Shown in pieces: positions 17,758 to 26,173 of a stretch of DNA of 64,000 nucleotides (position 1 is its first letter; each line of letters begins with the position of its first letter). The notes beneath the pieces are model-generated. The model was not told where the DNA came from, ran no database searches, and saw only the letters and a list, made by a program, of their open reading frames with translations. The stretch lies in the NCBI GenBank assembly GCA_029268065.1, contig JAJUHC010000006.1:1-64000 (forward strand), given 5' to 3'. The position numbers and the translations under genes were made by a program. This stretch comes from Clostridiales bacterium. GTDB lineage: Bacteria > Bacillota > Clostridia > Oscillospirales > Oscillospiraceae.

Positions 17758-17850
17758 CTCGTTCCTTCCTTTCATCGGGGCGCATTTCGCTTGCTGATTT
17801 CTAGTTTACTTTATGCAGCGCCTTCCAAAGCGGTTACCTGTTAAAAACAG

Positions 17851-17879
17851 TTGATTATTTCGGAAATGTTTGATATTAT
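17851..17879 (+). promoter_or_regulatory. Sigma-A promoter of rsmE
   Basis: -35 TTGATT, 17-nt spacer, -10 TATTAT, about 45 nt before the chosen start. Confidence 0.65.
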
Positions 17880-17925
17880 CTAATTTGCTTTCAGTATGGT
17901 AAGACTTAAAAGGAGGCGGAGGCCT

Positions 17926-18660
17926 TTGCCGAGGTTTTTCGTTGCGGCAAGCAACGTGCTGGGCGGCATCGCTTATATTGACGGCAAAGACGCCGAGCAT
18001 TTGAAGGTGCTGAGGATAAGAAGCGGAGAGGTTTTTACGGTCTGCGACGGAAAGGGAAGGGACTATGTCTGCCGCCTCAAATCCGCCGGCGCCGATGGAG
18101 CGGAGGCGGAGATACTCGAAACCCTTCCATCCGCCGGAGAGCCTTCCATTTTTTGCACGGTTTACGCTGCCTTTCCGAAAGCGGAAAAGGCCGAGGCTAT
18201 TGTGCAGAAGGCGGTGGAGCTGGGCGCTTCGAAAATAGTTTTTTTCCCTTCCTTGAGATGCGTTTCAAGGCCGGACGAGGCGTCGGCACTGAAAAAATGC
18301 CAGAGATGGAGGAAAATTTCGGAAGAGGCCGCAAAACAGAGCGGAAGAGGAATAATTCCCGATGTACTGGTGAACCTGTCTTTTGAAAAGACCATCGCCG
18401 AGGCGTCAAAGGCCGGGCTCCCGCTGTTTTTCTATGAAGCTGAAACGGATTACGCGTTAAAAGAGGCGCTTGAAAGCCGTGAGGGATACTCCTCGGTGTC
18501 CGTGGTCACAGGGTCGGAGGGCGGTTTTGAAACATCCGAGGTCGGGCTTGCCAGAGCACAGGGGATGCTGATAACGAGCATGGGCAAACGTATTCTGCGC
18601 TGCGAAACGGCGCCGATATGCGCGCTGTCTGCGCTGATGCTTCATACAGGCAACTTATAA
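17926..18660 (+). CDS. rsmE: 16S rRNA (uracil1498-N3)-methyltransferase RsmE
   Basis: A 244-residue SPOUT-class methylase making m3U1498 in 16S rRNA. It shows the N-terminal PUA-like part (MPRFFVAA, DAEHLKVLRIRSGE) and the knotted SAM site (VVTGSEGGFETSE, MGKRILRCETAPICALS). The start is TTG at 17926, because AAAAGGAGG lies 8-9 nt upstream and the family normally begins PRFF; an in-frame ATG 30 nt earlier has no ribosome binding site. Confidence 0.93.
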   Translation: MPRFFVAASNVLGGIAYIDGKDAEHLKVLRIRSGEVFTVCDGKGRDYVCRLKSAGADGAEAEILETLPSAGEPSIFCTVYAAFPKAEKAEAIVQKAVELGASKIVFFPSLRCVSRPDEASALKKCQRWRKISEEAAKQSGRGIIPDVLVNLSFEKTIAEASKAGLPLFFYEAETDYALKEALESREGYSSVSVVTGSEGGFETSEVGLARAQGMLITSMGKRILRCETAPICALSALMLHTGNL

Positions 18661-18684
18661 ACTTAAACTTTTGGGGGACTCGCT

Positions 18685-19482
18685 GTGGCAACTAAATCAG
18701 TAATAAATGAGAAGCTGAAACAAGAGCAGCGCATTAAGGAAGATAAGGCGTTTTATACCATGATGGTGGCTTTTGTTGTCGCTTTTGTAATAGAATTTGC
18801 GCTTGTGACCCTTTACCGCAGGTATGCCGCCGGGGAGAATTACAGGCCTGTTCTGAGGATAATCATGTGGATCTTCCTCGGGATTACCGCTCTGTCCGGA
18901 ATAGGGTTCATCTACTCCGCAGCTACGAAAAGGTTTAAGTACCTTAAACCGCTTTTTGCGGTCGGCGCCGTTTTTTTCGGCTGCGCCGTTATACTGCGGC
19001 TTACCAATATTATGGGCTACTGGGCCATTACCGTTTTGCAGGCAAGCTGCACCGTGGTTCCGGTGGCGGCTCTGCTGTATGTCGTTTTCCTCATCTATCA
19101 GATTGAATTCTTCATGTCGGCGCTCTTCGGCTCGCTCGGAATATTCACCATGTGGTATACGCAGAAGGTATTTTATATTCGCTACTTTAAGAGGCTTTAC
19201 GTTATGGGAGGCGTAACGGCGCTTCTTGTGGTTGTGGCGGCTCTGACCTTCTATGCCATGAAAAACAAGGGCTATATAGGCGGAGGCGAGTACAGGCTGA
19301 GGGTTTTCAGCCCAAAGACCTCCTATAAGTCGCTTTATACGACTTACGCAGTTACCCTTGGCCTGTTTCTTGTATATCTGCTTATCGAGAAGCTGCTATA
19401 CCCGATGATAATTCCCGTTATCATTGCCTTCGCGGCTTATGTGTTTGTGACGGCCATATATTATACTATAAAACTGATGTAG
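18685..19482 (+). CDS. Polytopic membrane protein of unknown function
   Basis: A 265-residue protein with a basic, Lys-rich N-terminus and about seven hydrophobic helices. I see no transport, enzyme or receptor motif. It starts with GTG 24 nt after rsmE, preceded by TTTTGGGGGA. The conserved-looking region is YIEFFMS..IFTMWYTQKVFYIRYF. It is probably co-transcribed with rsmE and ends just before the hairpin array. Confidence 0.75.
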   Translation: MATKSVINEKLKQEQRIKEDKAFYTMMVAFVVAFVIEFALVTLYRRYAAGENYRPVLRIIMWIFLGITALSGIGFIYSAATKRFKYLKPLFAVGAVFFGCAVILRLTNIMGYWAITVLQASCTVVPVAALLYVVFLIYQIEFFMSALFGSLGIFTMWYTQKVFYIRYFKRLYVMGGVTALLVVVAALTFYAMKNKGYIGGGEYRLRVFSPKTSYKSLYTTYAVTLGLFLVYLLIEKLLYPMIIPVIIAFAAYVFVTAIYYTIKLM

Positions 19483-19493
19483 ACAGGGTTCAA

Positions 19494-19752
19494 AACTCCC
19501 CTGCCCGATGCGACGGGCAGGGGAGTTCAGACTGTATACAAACATGAATTTAAAAATGATATAACATCAAAAAAACATTTTTCCGGCGGCGTGTACGCCG
19601 GAAAAATACATTAATCCGCGCAATTGTGCGCGACCGGGGGTATCGCGGCTTCAGCCGCGTATCAAGGGGGTATCGGATACCCCCTTGAAGCGTGTCGAAA
19701 CACTTTTTCGACACGCTCAACTCCCCTGCCCGATGCGACGGGCAGGGGAGTT
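19494..19752. repeat. Array of seven hairpins flanked by two identical 34-nt stem-loops
   Basis: Seven perfect or near-perfect hairpins fill this gap: 19494-19527 (AACTCCCCTGCCCG stem, ATGCGA loop); 19578-19606 (11 bp); 19617-19632 (6 bp); 19644-19659 (7 bp); 19663-19687 (11 bp); 19689-19717 (12 bp, AGCGTGTCGAAA arm); and 19719-19752, an exact copy of the first. The decamer GGGGGTATCG also occurs twice (19636, 19666). There is no open reading frame of note. A mobile intergenic repeat, a structured RNA or stacked terminators are all possible. Confidence 0.85.
19719..19752 (+). terminator. GC-rich hairpin with T-tract
   Basis: A 14-bp stem with a 6-nt loop followed by TTTGTTCTT on the plus strand. 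It is the only member of the array with a convincing T-run and would stop read-through from rsmE and the membrane-protein gene into the SASP-like gene. Confidence 0.65.
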
Positions 19753-19777
19753 TTTGTTCTTATCATGATTATAAAGC

Positions 19778-19807
19778 TGAATAGCAATTTTACTTTGATA
19801 TATAATA
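19778..19807 (+). promoter_or_regulatory. Sigma-G/F-like forespore promoter
   Basis: TGAATA at 19778-19783, 17-nt spacer, TATAATA at 19801-19807. The first element matches the sigma-G -35 consensus and the second is close to its CATnnTA -10. No TTGACA-like element is present at the usual place. It lies 27 nt before the SASP-like start. Confidence 0.5.
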
Positions 19808-19833
19808 ATGTGGGGTCTCGAAAGGAGAGAAAA

Positions 19834-20043
19834 ATGCGCAGCAGAGAAGTGGAAGAAAAACTGAAAAGGTTAAAAATGGAAGCGGCGGCCGAGCTTCAAA
19901 TGATGCAGTATATTAAGGAGAATAACGACCATTACAAAGGAGATACGCCGTCTAAGGTGAACGGAGCGCAGGGCGGTCCCATCGGCGGCAGGATGGTAAG
20001 AAAGATGATTGAATCAGAGCAGAATAAAATGAGTATGGAGTGA
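19834..20043 (+). CDS. Alpha/beta-type small acid-soluble spore protein-like
   Basis: A 69-residue protein. Its C-terminal half (NGAQGGPIGGRMVRKMIESEQ) resembles the conserved GG.MV.KMIE segment of clostridial alpha/beta SASPs, which coat and protect spore DNA. The N-terminal half is a charged helix that also fits the family loosely; the Glu-Ile protease site of classical SASPs is not evident. AAAGGAGAG lies 6 nt before the ATG, and a sigma-G-like promoter precedes it. The stop overlaps the GTG of the next gene by 4 nt. Confidence 0.6.
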   Translation: MRSREVEEKLKRLKMEAAAELQMMQYIKENNDHYKGDTPSKVNGAQGGPIGGRMVRKMIESEQNKMSME

Positions 20044-20276
20044 AAATTGCGTTGGAGCCAAACGATAAGGATGTAAAAAGATACAAACCGGGAAAGAATT
20101 CCCCGAAAAGCGGAAACCAAGCTTTGAATATGAGCCGTGCCAGGCTGTCGGATATGCTTTCCGACGAAGATAAGGATTTGAGAAGAAGAGAGGAAAACTA
20201 TCTTTTCAGGGGCTACGGAACAATGATGGACACTTCCGAGACGCTGGATTTTTCGGAAGGAACGGATTCTGACTGA
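20040..20276 (+). CDS. Small charged protein coupled to the SASP-like gene
   Basis: A 78-residue hydrophilic protein I do not recognise, rich in Lys, Asp, Glu and Ser. It starts with GTG overlapping the previous stop (GTGA), so it is translationally coupled to the SASP-like gene and presumably made in the forespore too. No membrane segment or cysteine. The convergent terminator follows after 5 nt. Confidence 0.65.
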   Translation: MKIALEPNDKDVKRYKPGKNSPKSGNQALNMSRARLSDMLSDEDKDLRRREENYLFRGYGTMMDTSETLDFSEGTDSD

Positions 20277-20280
20277 AAAT

Positions 20281-20309
20281 AAAAAGAACCGCGGCAGCGG
20301 TTCTTTTTT
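20281..20309. terminator. Bidirectional intrinsic terminator
   Basis: AAAAAGAACCGC pairs with GCGGTTCTTTTT around GGCA. It serves the SASP-like unit on the plus strand and rplL on the minus strand. Confidence 0.88.
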
Positions 20310-20326
20310 GTTGGATGTTCGATTAA

Positions 20327-20710
20327 TTACTTCAGCTCGACCTTTGCGCCGGCTTCAACAAGCTTTGCCTTGAGAGCCTCGGCATCGGCCTTGGAAACGC
20401 CTTCCTTAACCTTGGCGGGAATGCCCTCGACGAGAGCCTTAGCCTCGGCAAGTCCGAGACCGGTAATCTCGCGGACAACCTTGATGACCTTGATCTTCTC
20501 TGCGCCGAAGTCAGTCATGACAACGTCAAACTCGGTCTTTTCCTCGGCTGCGGGAGCGGCGGCTGCGGGAGCGGCGGCGACTGCGACTGCCGCGGGAGCG
20601 GCTGCGGATACGCCGAATTCATCCTCAAGGGCATGTACAAGCTCGGAGAGCTCCAGAACTGTAAGATTCTTGATCTGATCGATAAGAGCGGTTACTTTTT
20701 CGCTGGCCAT
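20327..20710 (-). CDS. rplL: 50S ribosomal protein L7/L12
   Basis: A 127-residue stalk protein that binds L10 as dimers and recruits translation GTPases. It shows the N-terminal dimerisation helix ([18 protein letters not shown]), the Ala-rich hinge and the C-terminal factor-binding domain ([40 protein letters not shown]). GGAGG lies 9 nt before the ATG. It is the second gene of the rplJ-rplL unit. Confidence 0.98.
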   Translation of the reverse strand: MASEKVTALIDQIKNLTVLELSELVHALEDEFGVSAAAPAAVAVAAAPAAAAPAAEEKTEFDVVMTDFGAEKIKVIKVVREITGLGLAEAKALVEGIPAKVKEGVSKADAEALKAKLVEAGAKVELK

Positions 20711-20747
20711 TGTAATTTACCTCCAAATAAAATATAAGTTGTTGTTC

Positions 20748-21281
20748 TTATGCAGATTTTTTCTCCGCTATTGCGTTAAGCGCAACGGCGAGACCGCGGA
20801 TGTTTGCGTTGAGAACGTTTGCAAGGCCGCTGATCGGAGCGATCATCGTGCCGAGCACCTGCGCCACGAGCACCTCTCTCGACGGCAGCTCTGACAAGGC
20901 CTTTATTTCCTGCTCGGAAATAATCTTTCCGTCAACAAAACCGACCTTGATCTTCAGCTTGCTGTCCTTTTTATCCGCGTATTGGCAAATAAGCTTCGCG
21001 GCGGCCACGGGGTCTTTTTCGCTGACCGCCATCGCAGTGGGACCGTTGAGATAAGGAGACAGAGCCTCCAGGCCGACCTTGTTCGCGGCAAATCTGGTCA
21101 GGGTATTCTTTACGACAGCGTATTCTACTCCGGCGGCCCGCATATCGCGGCGCATCTGAGTATCGGTGGCAACGTCGGTTCCAGAGTAATCGACCAAAAC
21201 GCCGGCACAGGAGTTTTTGAGCTTTTCGGCAAGGCTTTCAACGATGGCCTGCTTTTCGCTCAGGACTTTCGCGTTGGGCAT
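20748..21281 (-). CDS. rplJ: 50S ribosomal protein L10
   Basis: A 177-residue ribosomal stalk base protein that anchors L7/L12 dimers to 23S rRNA. Typical features are LVDYSGTDVATDTQMRRDMR, VVKNTLTRFA and the C-terminal helix that carries L12. The ATG at 21281 (MPNAKVLSEKQ) has GGAGGTG 9 nt upstream. The frame is open a further 29 codons, but those lie in the L10 leader. rplK and rplA, often found upstream, are not adjacent here. Confidence 0.97.
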   Translation of the reverse strand: MPNAKVLSEKQAIVESLAEKLKNSCAGVLVDYSGTDVATDTQMRRDMRAAGVEYAVVKNTLTRFAANKVGLEALSPYLNGPTAMAVSEKDPVAAAKLICQYADKKDSKLKIKVGFVDGKIISEQEIKALSELPSREVLVAQVLGTMIAPISGLANVLNANIRGLAVALNAIAEKKSA

Positions 21282-21304
21282 GAAGTGTTTCACCTCCGGG
21301 ATGA

Positions 21305-21419
21305 ATTTGGCGTCCAAAAATAAAAACCCCATGCCAAAAAGACATGAGGACATAAAGCTGCCTATCACAGCTCCTCGGCAGGATTTTTACGGCAAAGCCC
21401 CCTGCTGTCTTTGGAACGC
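21305..21419 (-). ncRNA. L10 leader (ribosomal protein autoregulatory RNA)
   Basis: The minus-strand transcript upstream of rplJ carries the conserved L10-leader core: GACAGCAGG, then about 20 nt later CCTGCCGAGG, followed by a terminator hairpin. In Firmicutes this RNA binds the L10(L12)4 complex to repress the operon. Boundaries are approximate. Confidence 0.8.
21315..21349 (-). terminator. Attenuator terminator of the L10 leader
   Basis: CCTCATG pairs with CATGGGG and is followed by TTTTTATTTTT on the minus strand, 34 nt before the rplJ start. It is probably formed when L10 binds the leader. Confidence 0.75.
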
Positions 21420-21425
21420 TAAAAA

Positions 21426-21454
21426 AGTATATCAGGGAGTATCCGGCTTGTCAA
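21426..21454 (-). promoter_or_regulatory. Strong sigma-A promoter of rplJ-rplL
   Basis: TTGACA, 17-nt spacer, TATACT, directly upstream of the L10 leader. The stretch from about 21460 to 21720 upstream shows no supported gene. Confidence 0.88.
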
Positions 21455-21725
21455 TAGTTATTTTAAGAAAGCGCTGATTTATTAGTAAGCTGTCACGGAA
21501 ATGCAGAGCTTCGGCGATACGGAACACAGACTGCAGAAGGGACGACGAAGCCGGAAGAGTTTCCAGAAATTATGGACGAAATCATCCCGCAGCATAGTGG
21601 GCCGCATTCATCAGGCCGCATTGTCTCAGCTCTCTGATAACCGGACCCAAGGTGGTGTCTTGCCCAGGGCATAGGCAAACGACGGCTTGCATCAAAAACA
21701 GACATAATAAAAGCTTTTCGCATCC

Positions 21726-21754
21726 TTGCTTTTCCATATGTTTCAAAGTATAAT
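21726..21754 (+). promoter_or_regulatory. Sigma-A promoter of the ymdB-like gene
   Basis: TTGCTT, 17-nt spacer, TATAAT. Transcription would begin near 21761, which rules out the in-frame ATG codons at 21726 and 21738 and supports a start at 21783. Confidence 0.7.
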
Positions 21755-21782
21755 GTATTACGAGCAATCGGGGGTGGATTTT

Positions 21783-22559
21783 TTGTCAGTCAATGTACTA
21801 GCGGTAGGAGATATAGCGGGTAGAAGCGGCCTTGACATGCTGTCAAGACGGCTTCGAAGCATAATTAGGCTTGAAAACATCCGCTTCACCGTTGTAAATG
21901 GGGAAAACGCCGCGGGCATAGGCATTACTCCGGCGCAGGCCAGAGAGATACTATCCGCAGGAGCCGACGTCATTACTCTTGGAAACCACACATGGGGCAG
22001 GCAGGAGATTTGCGAAACGCTTGACGAAAATCCGTATATACTGAGACCCGCCAACTTTGCGCCGCAGGTACCGGGAAGGGGAGCCGGCGTTTTCGAGACG
22101 AGCTTCGGCAGTGTCCTCGTTATAAATCTTATCGGACGCTGCGGCATGGATTTCGGTCCGGACAACCCCTTTTTTGAGGCGGACAGGATATTGAAAAGCA
22201 ACCCCGCAAAGCTGGTTCTCGTTGATTTTCACGCGGAGGCGACAAGCGAAAAGACCGCCCTCGCAAATTATCTCGACGGAAGGGTTTCGGCACTGTGGGG
22301 AACGCACACCCATGTTCAGACCTCGGACGTCTGCGTCCTGCCCCGGGGTACGGGTTATATCACCGATCTCGGCATGACGGGACCGGTAAATTCGGTAATC
22401 GGGGTGAAGACCGAGATGAGCATATCGATGTTTCTGGGCAACCCGCCTCGGCGCTTTGAGGCGGCTGACGGTGACGCGAAGCTCGAATGCGCGGTCTTCG
22501 AGCTGGACGAGGAAAGCGGAAGATGCATAAGCGCCAGGGCGCTCAGAATTTTGGACTGA
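21783..22559 (+). CDS. TIGR00282/YmdB-family metallophosphoesterase
   Basis: A 258-residue calcineurin-like phosphoesterase of the YmdB family (2',3'-cyclic nucleotide phosphodiesterase in Bacillus). Metal-binding motifs are visible in order: VGDIAGRSG, NGENAAGG-like (VVNGENAAG), LGNHTWG, VDFHAEATSEK and GTHTHVQTSD. The start is TTG at 21783 with GGGGGTGG 5 nt upstream. In Bacillus the protein affects motility and biofilm choice; that role here is inference. Confidence 0.9.
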   Translation: MSVNVLAVGDIAGRSGLDMLSRRLRSIIRLENIRFTVVNGENAAGIGITPAQAREILSAGADVITLGNHTWGRQEICETLDENPYILRPANFAPQVPGRGAGVFETSFGSVLVINLIGRCGMDFGPDNPFFEADRILKSNPAKLVLVDFHAEATSEKTALANYLDGRVSALWGTHTHVQTSDVCVLPRGTGYITDLGMTGPVNSVIGVKTEMSISMFLGNPPRRFEAADGDAKLECAVFELDEESGRCISARALRILD

Positions 22560-22592
22560 AACTGTATGTAAGATCCGCAAATGGGGGATTGT

Positions 22593-23693
22593 ATGCCTAT
22601 AAAGATAATGCACGCCGCGGATTTTCACCTTGATTCTCCGTTCGATTCGCTTTCTGACGAAAAAGCGAGGGAGCGGAGAAGAGAGCAGCGCGAGCTGTTC
22701 ATGTCGGCGGCGGAGCTTTGCGAAAGGGAAGGGGTACAGGCGGTTCTCCTGCCCGGAGACCTCCTGGACAGCGAGCGCTCCGGCTTTGAAACGAGCGAGC
22801 TTTTGCTGGAGGTACTGGGAAGACTGAGGGCGGAGGTGTTCATAGCGCCCGGAAACCATGATTTCATCTCGCCGCTCTCTCCCTACTCCGCTCTGAAATT
22901 TTCGGAAAACGTACATATATTCAACACTTCGGAAATTACGAAGTTTTCCTTTCCAGAAAAGGGCTTTGCGGTGTGGGGAGCGGGATTTGCGAGCAGCACA
23001 TCGCCAGCGCTTTTGGCGGGCTTTAAGCCGCGGAGGGAGGAAGGCGTCAATCTGATGGTCCTCCACGGGGATCTGAATATGCCGAAAAGCCCATACAATC
23101 CCATCACCGAGGCCGAAATCGCTTCTTCGGAAATGGATTATATCGCGCTGGGGCATGTGCACAGCTTCAGCGGAATCCGCAGAGCCGGCAGCACCTTTTA
23201 CGCTTATTCGGGCTGCCCGGAAGGGCGTGGCTTTGACGAAACAGGCGAAAAGGGCGTTATCGTCGGAACTGTGGGGGAAGGCGAGTGCGAACTGAGATTC
23301 GTTTCGCTTGGCGGGCGAAGATACGAAACGCTGTGCCTGGATCTTACGGAAAAAAAGGACGCCGTTTCGGCTCTGCTTGAGATTTTGCCAAGAGACAGCG
23401 GGCGCGATATCTATAAAATAATACTTCAGGGCGAATTTGACGGGGATTTGGATTTGGAACGCCTTAGGGAAGCGGTTTCGGAACGCTTTTATGCGGTGTC
23501 CTTCAGAGACAGTACGCGCATAAAGCGGGATATATGGGCGCAGGCGGGAGATGACACCCTGAAGGGGATTTTTCTGCGTTTGCTGCGCCAAAAGTACGAA
23601 GCCGCGCGGACGGACGAGGAACGCGGGAAGATCGTCCTTGCTGTAAGGTACGGGCTGGCGGCACTCGAAAACGGAGAGGAGTACAGGACATGA
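22593..23693 (+). CDS. YhaO/SbcD-like DNA repair exonuclease
   Basis: A 366-residue metallophosphoesterase with the Mre11/SbcD motifs: HAADFHLDSPF, LLPGDLLDSE, APGNHDF, VLHGDLN and ALGHVHSF. The GGGGG before the ATG acts as ribosome binding site. It overlaps the following ATPase gene by 4 nt (ATGA), the same pairing as yhaO-yhaN in Bacillus, so the two should form an SbcCD-like nuclease complex on DNA ends. Confidence 0.9.
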   Translation: MPIKIMHAADFHLDSPFDSLSDEKARERRREQRELFMSAAELCEREGVQAVLLPGDLLDSERSGFETSELLLEVLGRLRAEVFIAPGNHDFISPLSPYSALKFSENVHIFNTSEITKFSFPEKGFAVWGAGFASSTSPALLAGFKPRREEGVNLMVLHGDLNMPKSPYNPITEAEIASSEMDYIALGHVHSFSGIRRAGSTFYAYSGCPEGRGFDETGEKGVIVGTVGEGECELRFVSLGGRRYETLCLDLTEKKDAVSALLEILPRDSGRDIYKIILQGEFDGDLDLERLREAVSERFYAVSFRDSTRIKRDIWAQAGDDTLKGIFLRLLRQKYEAARTDEERGKIVLAVRYGLAALENGEEYRT

Positions 23694-25951
23694 TTATCAA
23701 AAGACTTGCCGCATCCTTCGGTACGCTCCAAAACGAGGAATTGCGTCTTAAAGAGGGGCTTAACATAGTCGAGGCGCCGAATGAGGCCGGTAAATCCACA
23801 TGGTGCGGGTTCATACGCGCGATGCTGTACGGCATAGACACGGCCGACCGCGACAAATCGGGCTATCTCTCCGCCAAGACTCTCTACCGGCCGTGGAGCG
23901 GACAGCCAATGGAAGGCCGGATGGACGTCATTTATCACGGACGCAGCATAACGATTCAGCGCAGGCCGCAGGGGACCTATCCCATGCGCGACTTTTCGGC
24001 GGTTTATACGGGCACAAATGAAATTCTGCCGCTCATGACGGAAAAAATGGTGGGAGAGACGCTTGTCGGGGTGTCGGAGCCGATTTTTGAACGCTCGGCC
24101 TTCATACGTCAGGCGGGCCTTGCCGTTAGCCAGACCGCGGAGCTTGAAAAGCGCATCGCGTCGCTGGTTTCCACGGGCGAAGAGAGCGTTTCATACTCCG
24201 AGGTGGACGCCCTTTTGCGCGATTGGCTCAGGAGACGAAGATACAATCAAAGGGGCCTTCTCCCGACGGTGGAGGGAGAGGTCAGGGCTGTGCGCGAAAA
24301 GCTTGAAAAAATAGAGGGTATAAACGAAAAAATAGCGGGCTTAAGGCTGGAGAAGGAGCGGATGGAGCGCTTCCGGGACGATTTCGAAAAAGAGGAAGAG
24401 CTCATTATCAGGCGTGAAAGGCAGAGCGCGAGAAAAGCCTACGATTCGGCTGTCGCGGAGCTTGAGGCGGCGCAGAAAGCCATGGACGAGGCGGTGGCTG
24501 AGCTGAATATAAGCGGAACGCTTCCCACGCCCGACGACATCACGGCGATCAGATCGGATTTGGAGAAGCTTGCCGCCTGCGACGCGCTTTATGCTTCGGC
24601 GATCAGCCGCAGCGAGCTGACGAAAAAGAACCTTGACGGAATCGCGGCGCTGAAAAGCCGGTCCATATTCTCGCCGCTTACATATGAGGAGGCCGAAAGC
24701 AGGGCAAACAAGGCTGCAGCCGCTTATGTCGACGCGGAGGAGCTGAAAAACGGCGCGAAGGCCTTCAGCGTCAAAACGGTTATCCTTATAGGACTCGCCG
24801 TAATAATGGCGGGGCTGGGGATATTGACGCAGCTCAGCTACTGGGCGTACGGCGCGGCTGCGGTGTTGGCGGCCGTCGGCATAGTGACCGGAGTGAACAA
24901 CAGCAGGGGCTTCAAGCAGGCAATAGCAAACGCCGAAAAACGCTCCGAGATATTGAAGGAATACAAGGTGTCCTCGGTCGGAGAAATACTGGCCCTTGCC
25001 AAGGAATACAAGGAATTCTGCATCAAGGAGTGTGCGGCGTCGGAGGCATTTGCGGCCGCCGATTGCGAGGTTTCATCGGCTAAAGCCGCGCTTGACGAAG
25101 TAAGGGACTCCCTGCTCAACAAGCTCAAAAAGCTTGACCCCTCCGCGGAGGACGTGTCGAGGGCGCCCGCGCTGGTTGCAAAAACCGAAAAGCTCCTCGA
25201 CCTGCTCTCCATTTCCGAGGCGAGGCGGGACGCGGCCAAAAAGCTTGTCAACAGGCTGGCGCTGAACGTCGACCCGAGGGAGCCGGCGGAGACGGAAGAG
25301 CTGCCGGAAGCAAGGTACAACCGCGGAGAGATTGCCGCATCAATAAAATACGCGGAAAAGCAGCTCGCGGCGATAAACAGCGGTATTTCCATGGCTCAGG
25401 GCGAGCTGAAGTCGCTCGGTGATCCGGTGGTGCTGAGGACAAGAGCGGCTGAGCTTGACGAGAGGGTGCGCGAGCTCAGCAACCAATACGACGCGATTTC
25501 GCTGGCGATAGATACCCTTTCGGAAGCCAATGCGGATATACAGAACCGTTTTGCGCCCAAACTGTCGGAAAGAGCGGGCGAAATACTTGCTGAGATAACG
25601 GGCGGAAGGTACGAAAAGGTTTTGCTGAACAAAAAGCTCTACGCGCAGGCTGAAAGGCCGGGTGAGAGCGTGGGCAGAGATTTTCTGTATCTTTCAAAGG
25701 GCACCGTGGATCAGATATATCTCTCCGTACGCCTTGCGATATGCGAGCTTCTGCTGCCGCAGGAGGAGCCGTGTCCGATAATTCTTGACGACGCGCTTAC
25801 GAATTTTGACGACGACAGGATGAAGCTGGCCCTCGATTTTCTGAAGAAAACGGGCGAAACGAGGCAGGTCATACTGTTTACCTGCCACAGCAGGGAGGCC
25901 CAGTATTGCGACGGCGTAAGGGACGTGAACATTGTCAAGCTGAGGGGATAG
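23690..25951 (+). CDS. YhaN/SbcC-like SMC-type ATPase
   Basis: A 753-residue partner of the upstream nuclease. Residues 1-150 hold Walker A (EAPNEAGKST). Two coiled-coil arms follow (about 190-290 and 400-560), interrupted by a hydrophobic stretch (VKTVILIGLAVIMAGLGILT, about 363-400) that could insert in the membrane, as reported for YhaN-type proteins. The C-terminus has the signature FLYLSKGTVDQIYLSVRLA and Walker B (IILDDALTNFDD). The start ATG overlaps the yhaO stop. Confidence 0.88.
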   Translation: MIIKRLAASFGTLQNEELRLKEGLNIVEAPNEAGKSTWCGFIRAMLYGIDTADRDKSGYLSAKTLYRPWSGQPMEGRMDVIYHGRSITIQRRPQGTYPMRDFSAVYTGTNEILPLMTEKMVGETLVGVSEPIFERSAFIRQAGLAVSQTAELEKRIASLVSTGEESVSYSEVDALLRDWLRRRRYNQRGLLPTVEGEVRAVREKLEKIEGINEKIAGLRLEKERMERFRDDFEKEEELIIRRERQSARKAYDSAVAELEAAQKAMDEAVAELNISGTLPTPDDITAIRSDLEKLAACDALYASAISRSELTKKNLDGIAALKSRSIFSPLTYEEAESRANKAAAAYVDAEELKNGAKAFSVKTVILIGLAVIMAGLGILTQLSYWAYGAAAVLAAVGIVTGVNNSRGFKQAIANAEKRSEILKEYKVSSVGEILALAKEYKEFCIKECAASEAFAAADCEVSSAKAALDEVRDSLLNKLKKLDPSAEDVSRAPALVAKTEKLLDLLSISEARRDAAKKLVNRLALNVDPREPAETEELPEARYNRGEIAASIKYAEKQLAAINSGISMAQGELKSLGDPVVLRTRAAELDERVRELSNQYDAISLAIDTLSEANADIQNRFAPKLSERAGEILAEITGGRYEKVLLNKKLYAQAERPGESVGRDFLYLSKGTVDQIYLSVRLAICELLLPQEEPCPIILDDALTNFDDDRMKLALDFLKKTGETRQVILFTCHSREAQYCDGVRDVNIVKLRG

Positions 25952-26109
25952 GCGCTTCGCCTGTCCCTTTAACAAATCTTTTGCAAAAATCATGCTTCTT
26001 CGAGCGCCGCCGCAGATATTTGACGTTATCCGCCCCGCCGGCAGCGCGGTATAATAGTCAGCGGCTCGAATTACGCCGCAAAGGAGGCAAATAAAACCAA
26101 TAAAAATAC

Positions 26110-26138
26110 TTGCTGTTATTGATGTAAAATGCTATAAT
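26110..26138 (+). promoter_or_regulatory. Sigma-A promoter of ilvE
   Basis: TTGCTG, 17-nt spacer, TATAAT, 35 nt before the GTG start. The leader is too short for a T-box. The gap 25952-26109 contains a good AAAGGAGG at about 26080 with no start codon after it and no supported gene. Confidence 0.75.
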
Positions 26139-26173
26139 AACTAAATATTAATTACAGAAAGAAGGCATCCTCA

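Noticed and set aside
21493..21723. Possible small gene (76 codons) between the rplJ promoter and the ymdB-like gene
   Set aside because: No ribosome binding site, no recognisable family and odd composition; another overlapping frame is equally open, so neither is supported.
21951..23591. Long open frame (546 codons) on the minus strand
   Set aside because: It lies opposite the ymdB-like and yhaO genes, has no ribosome binding site and reads as basic, low-complexity sequence typical of GC-rich antisense shadows.
26060..26100. tRNA-like CTCGAATTACG sequence and an AAAGGAGG site before ilvE
   Set aside because: No cloverleaf can be folded around it, and no start codon follows the ribosome-site-like sequence.
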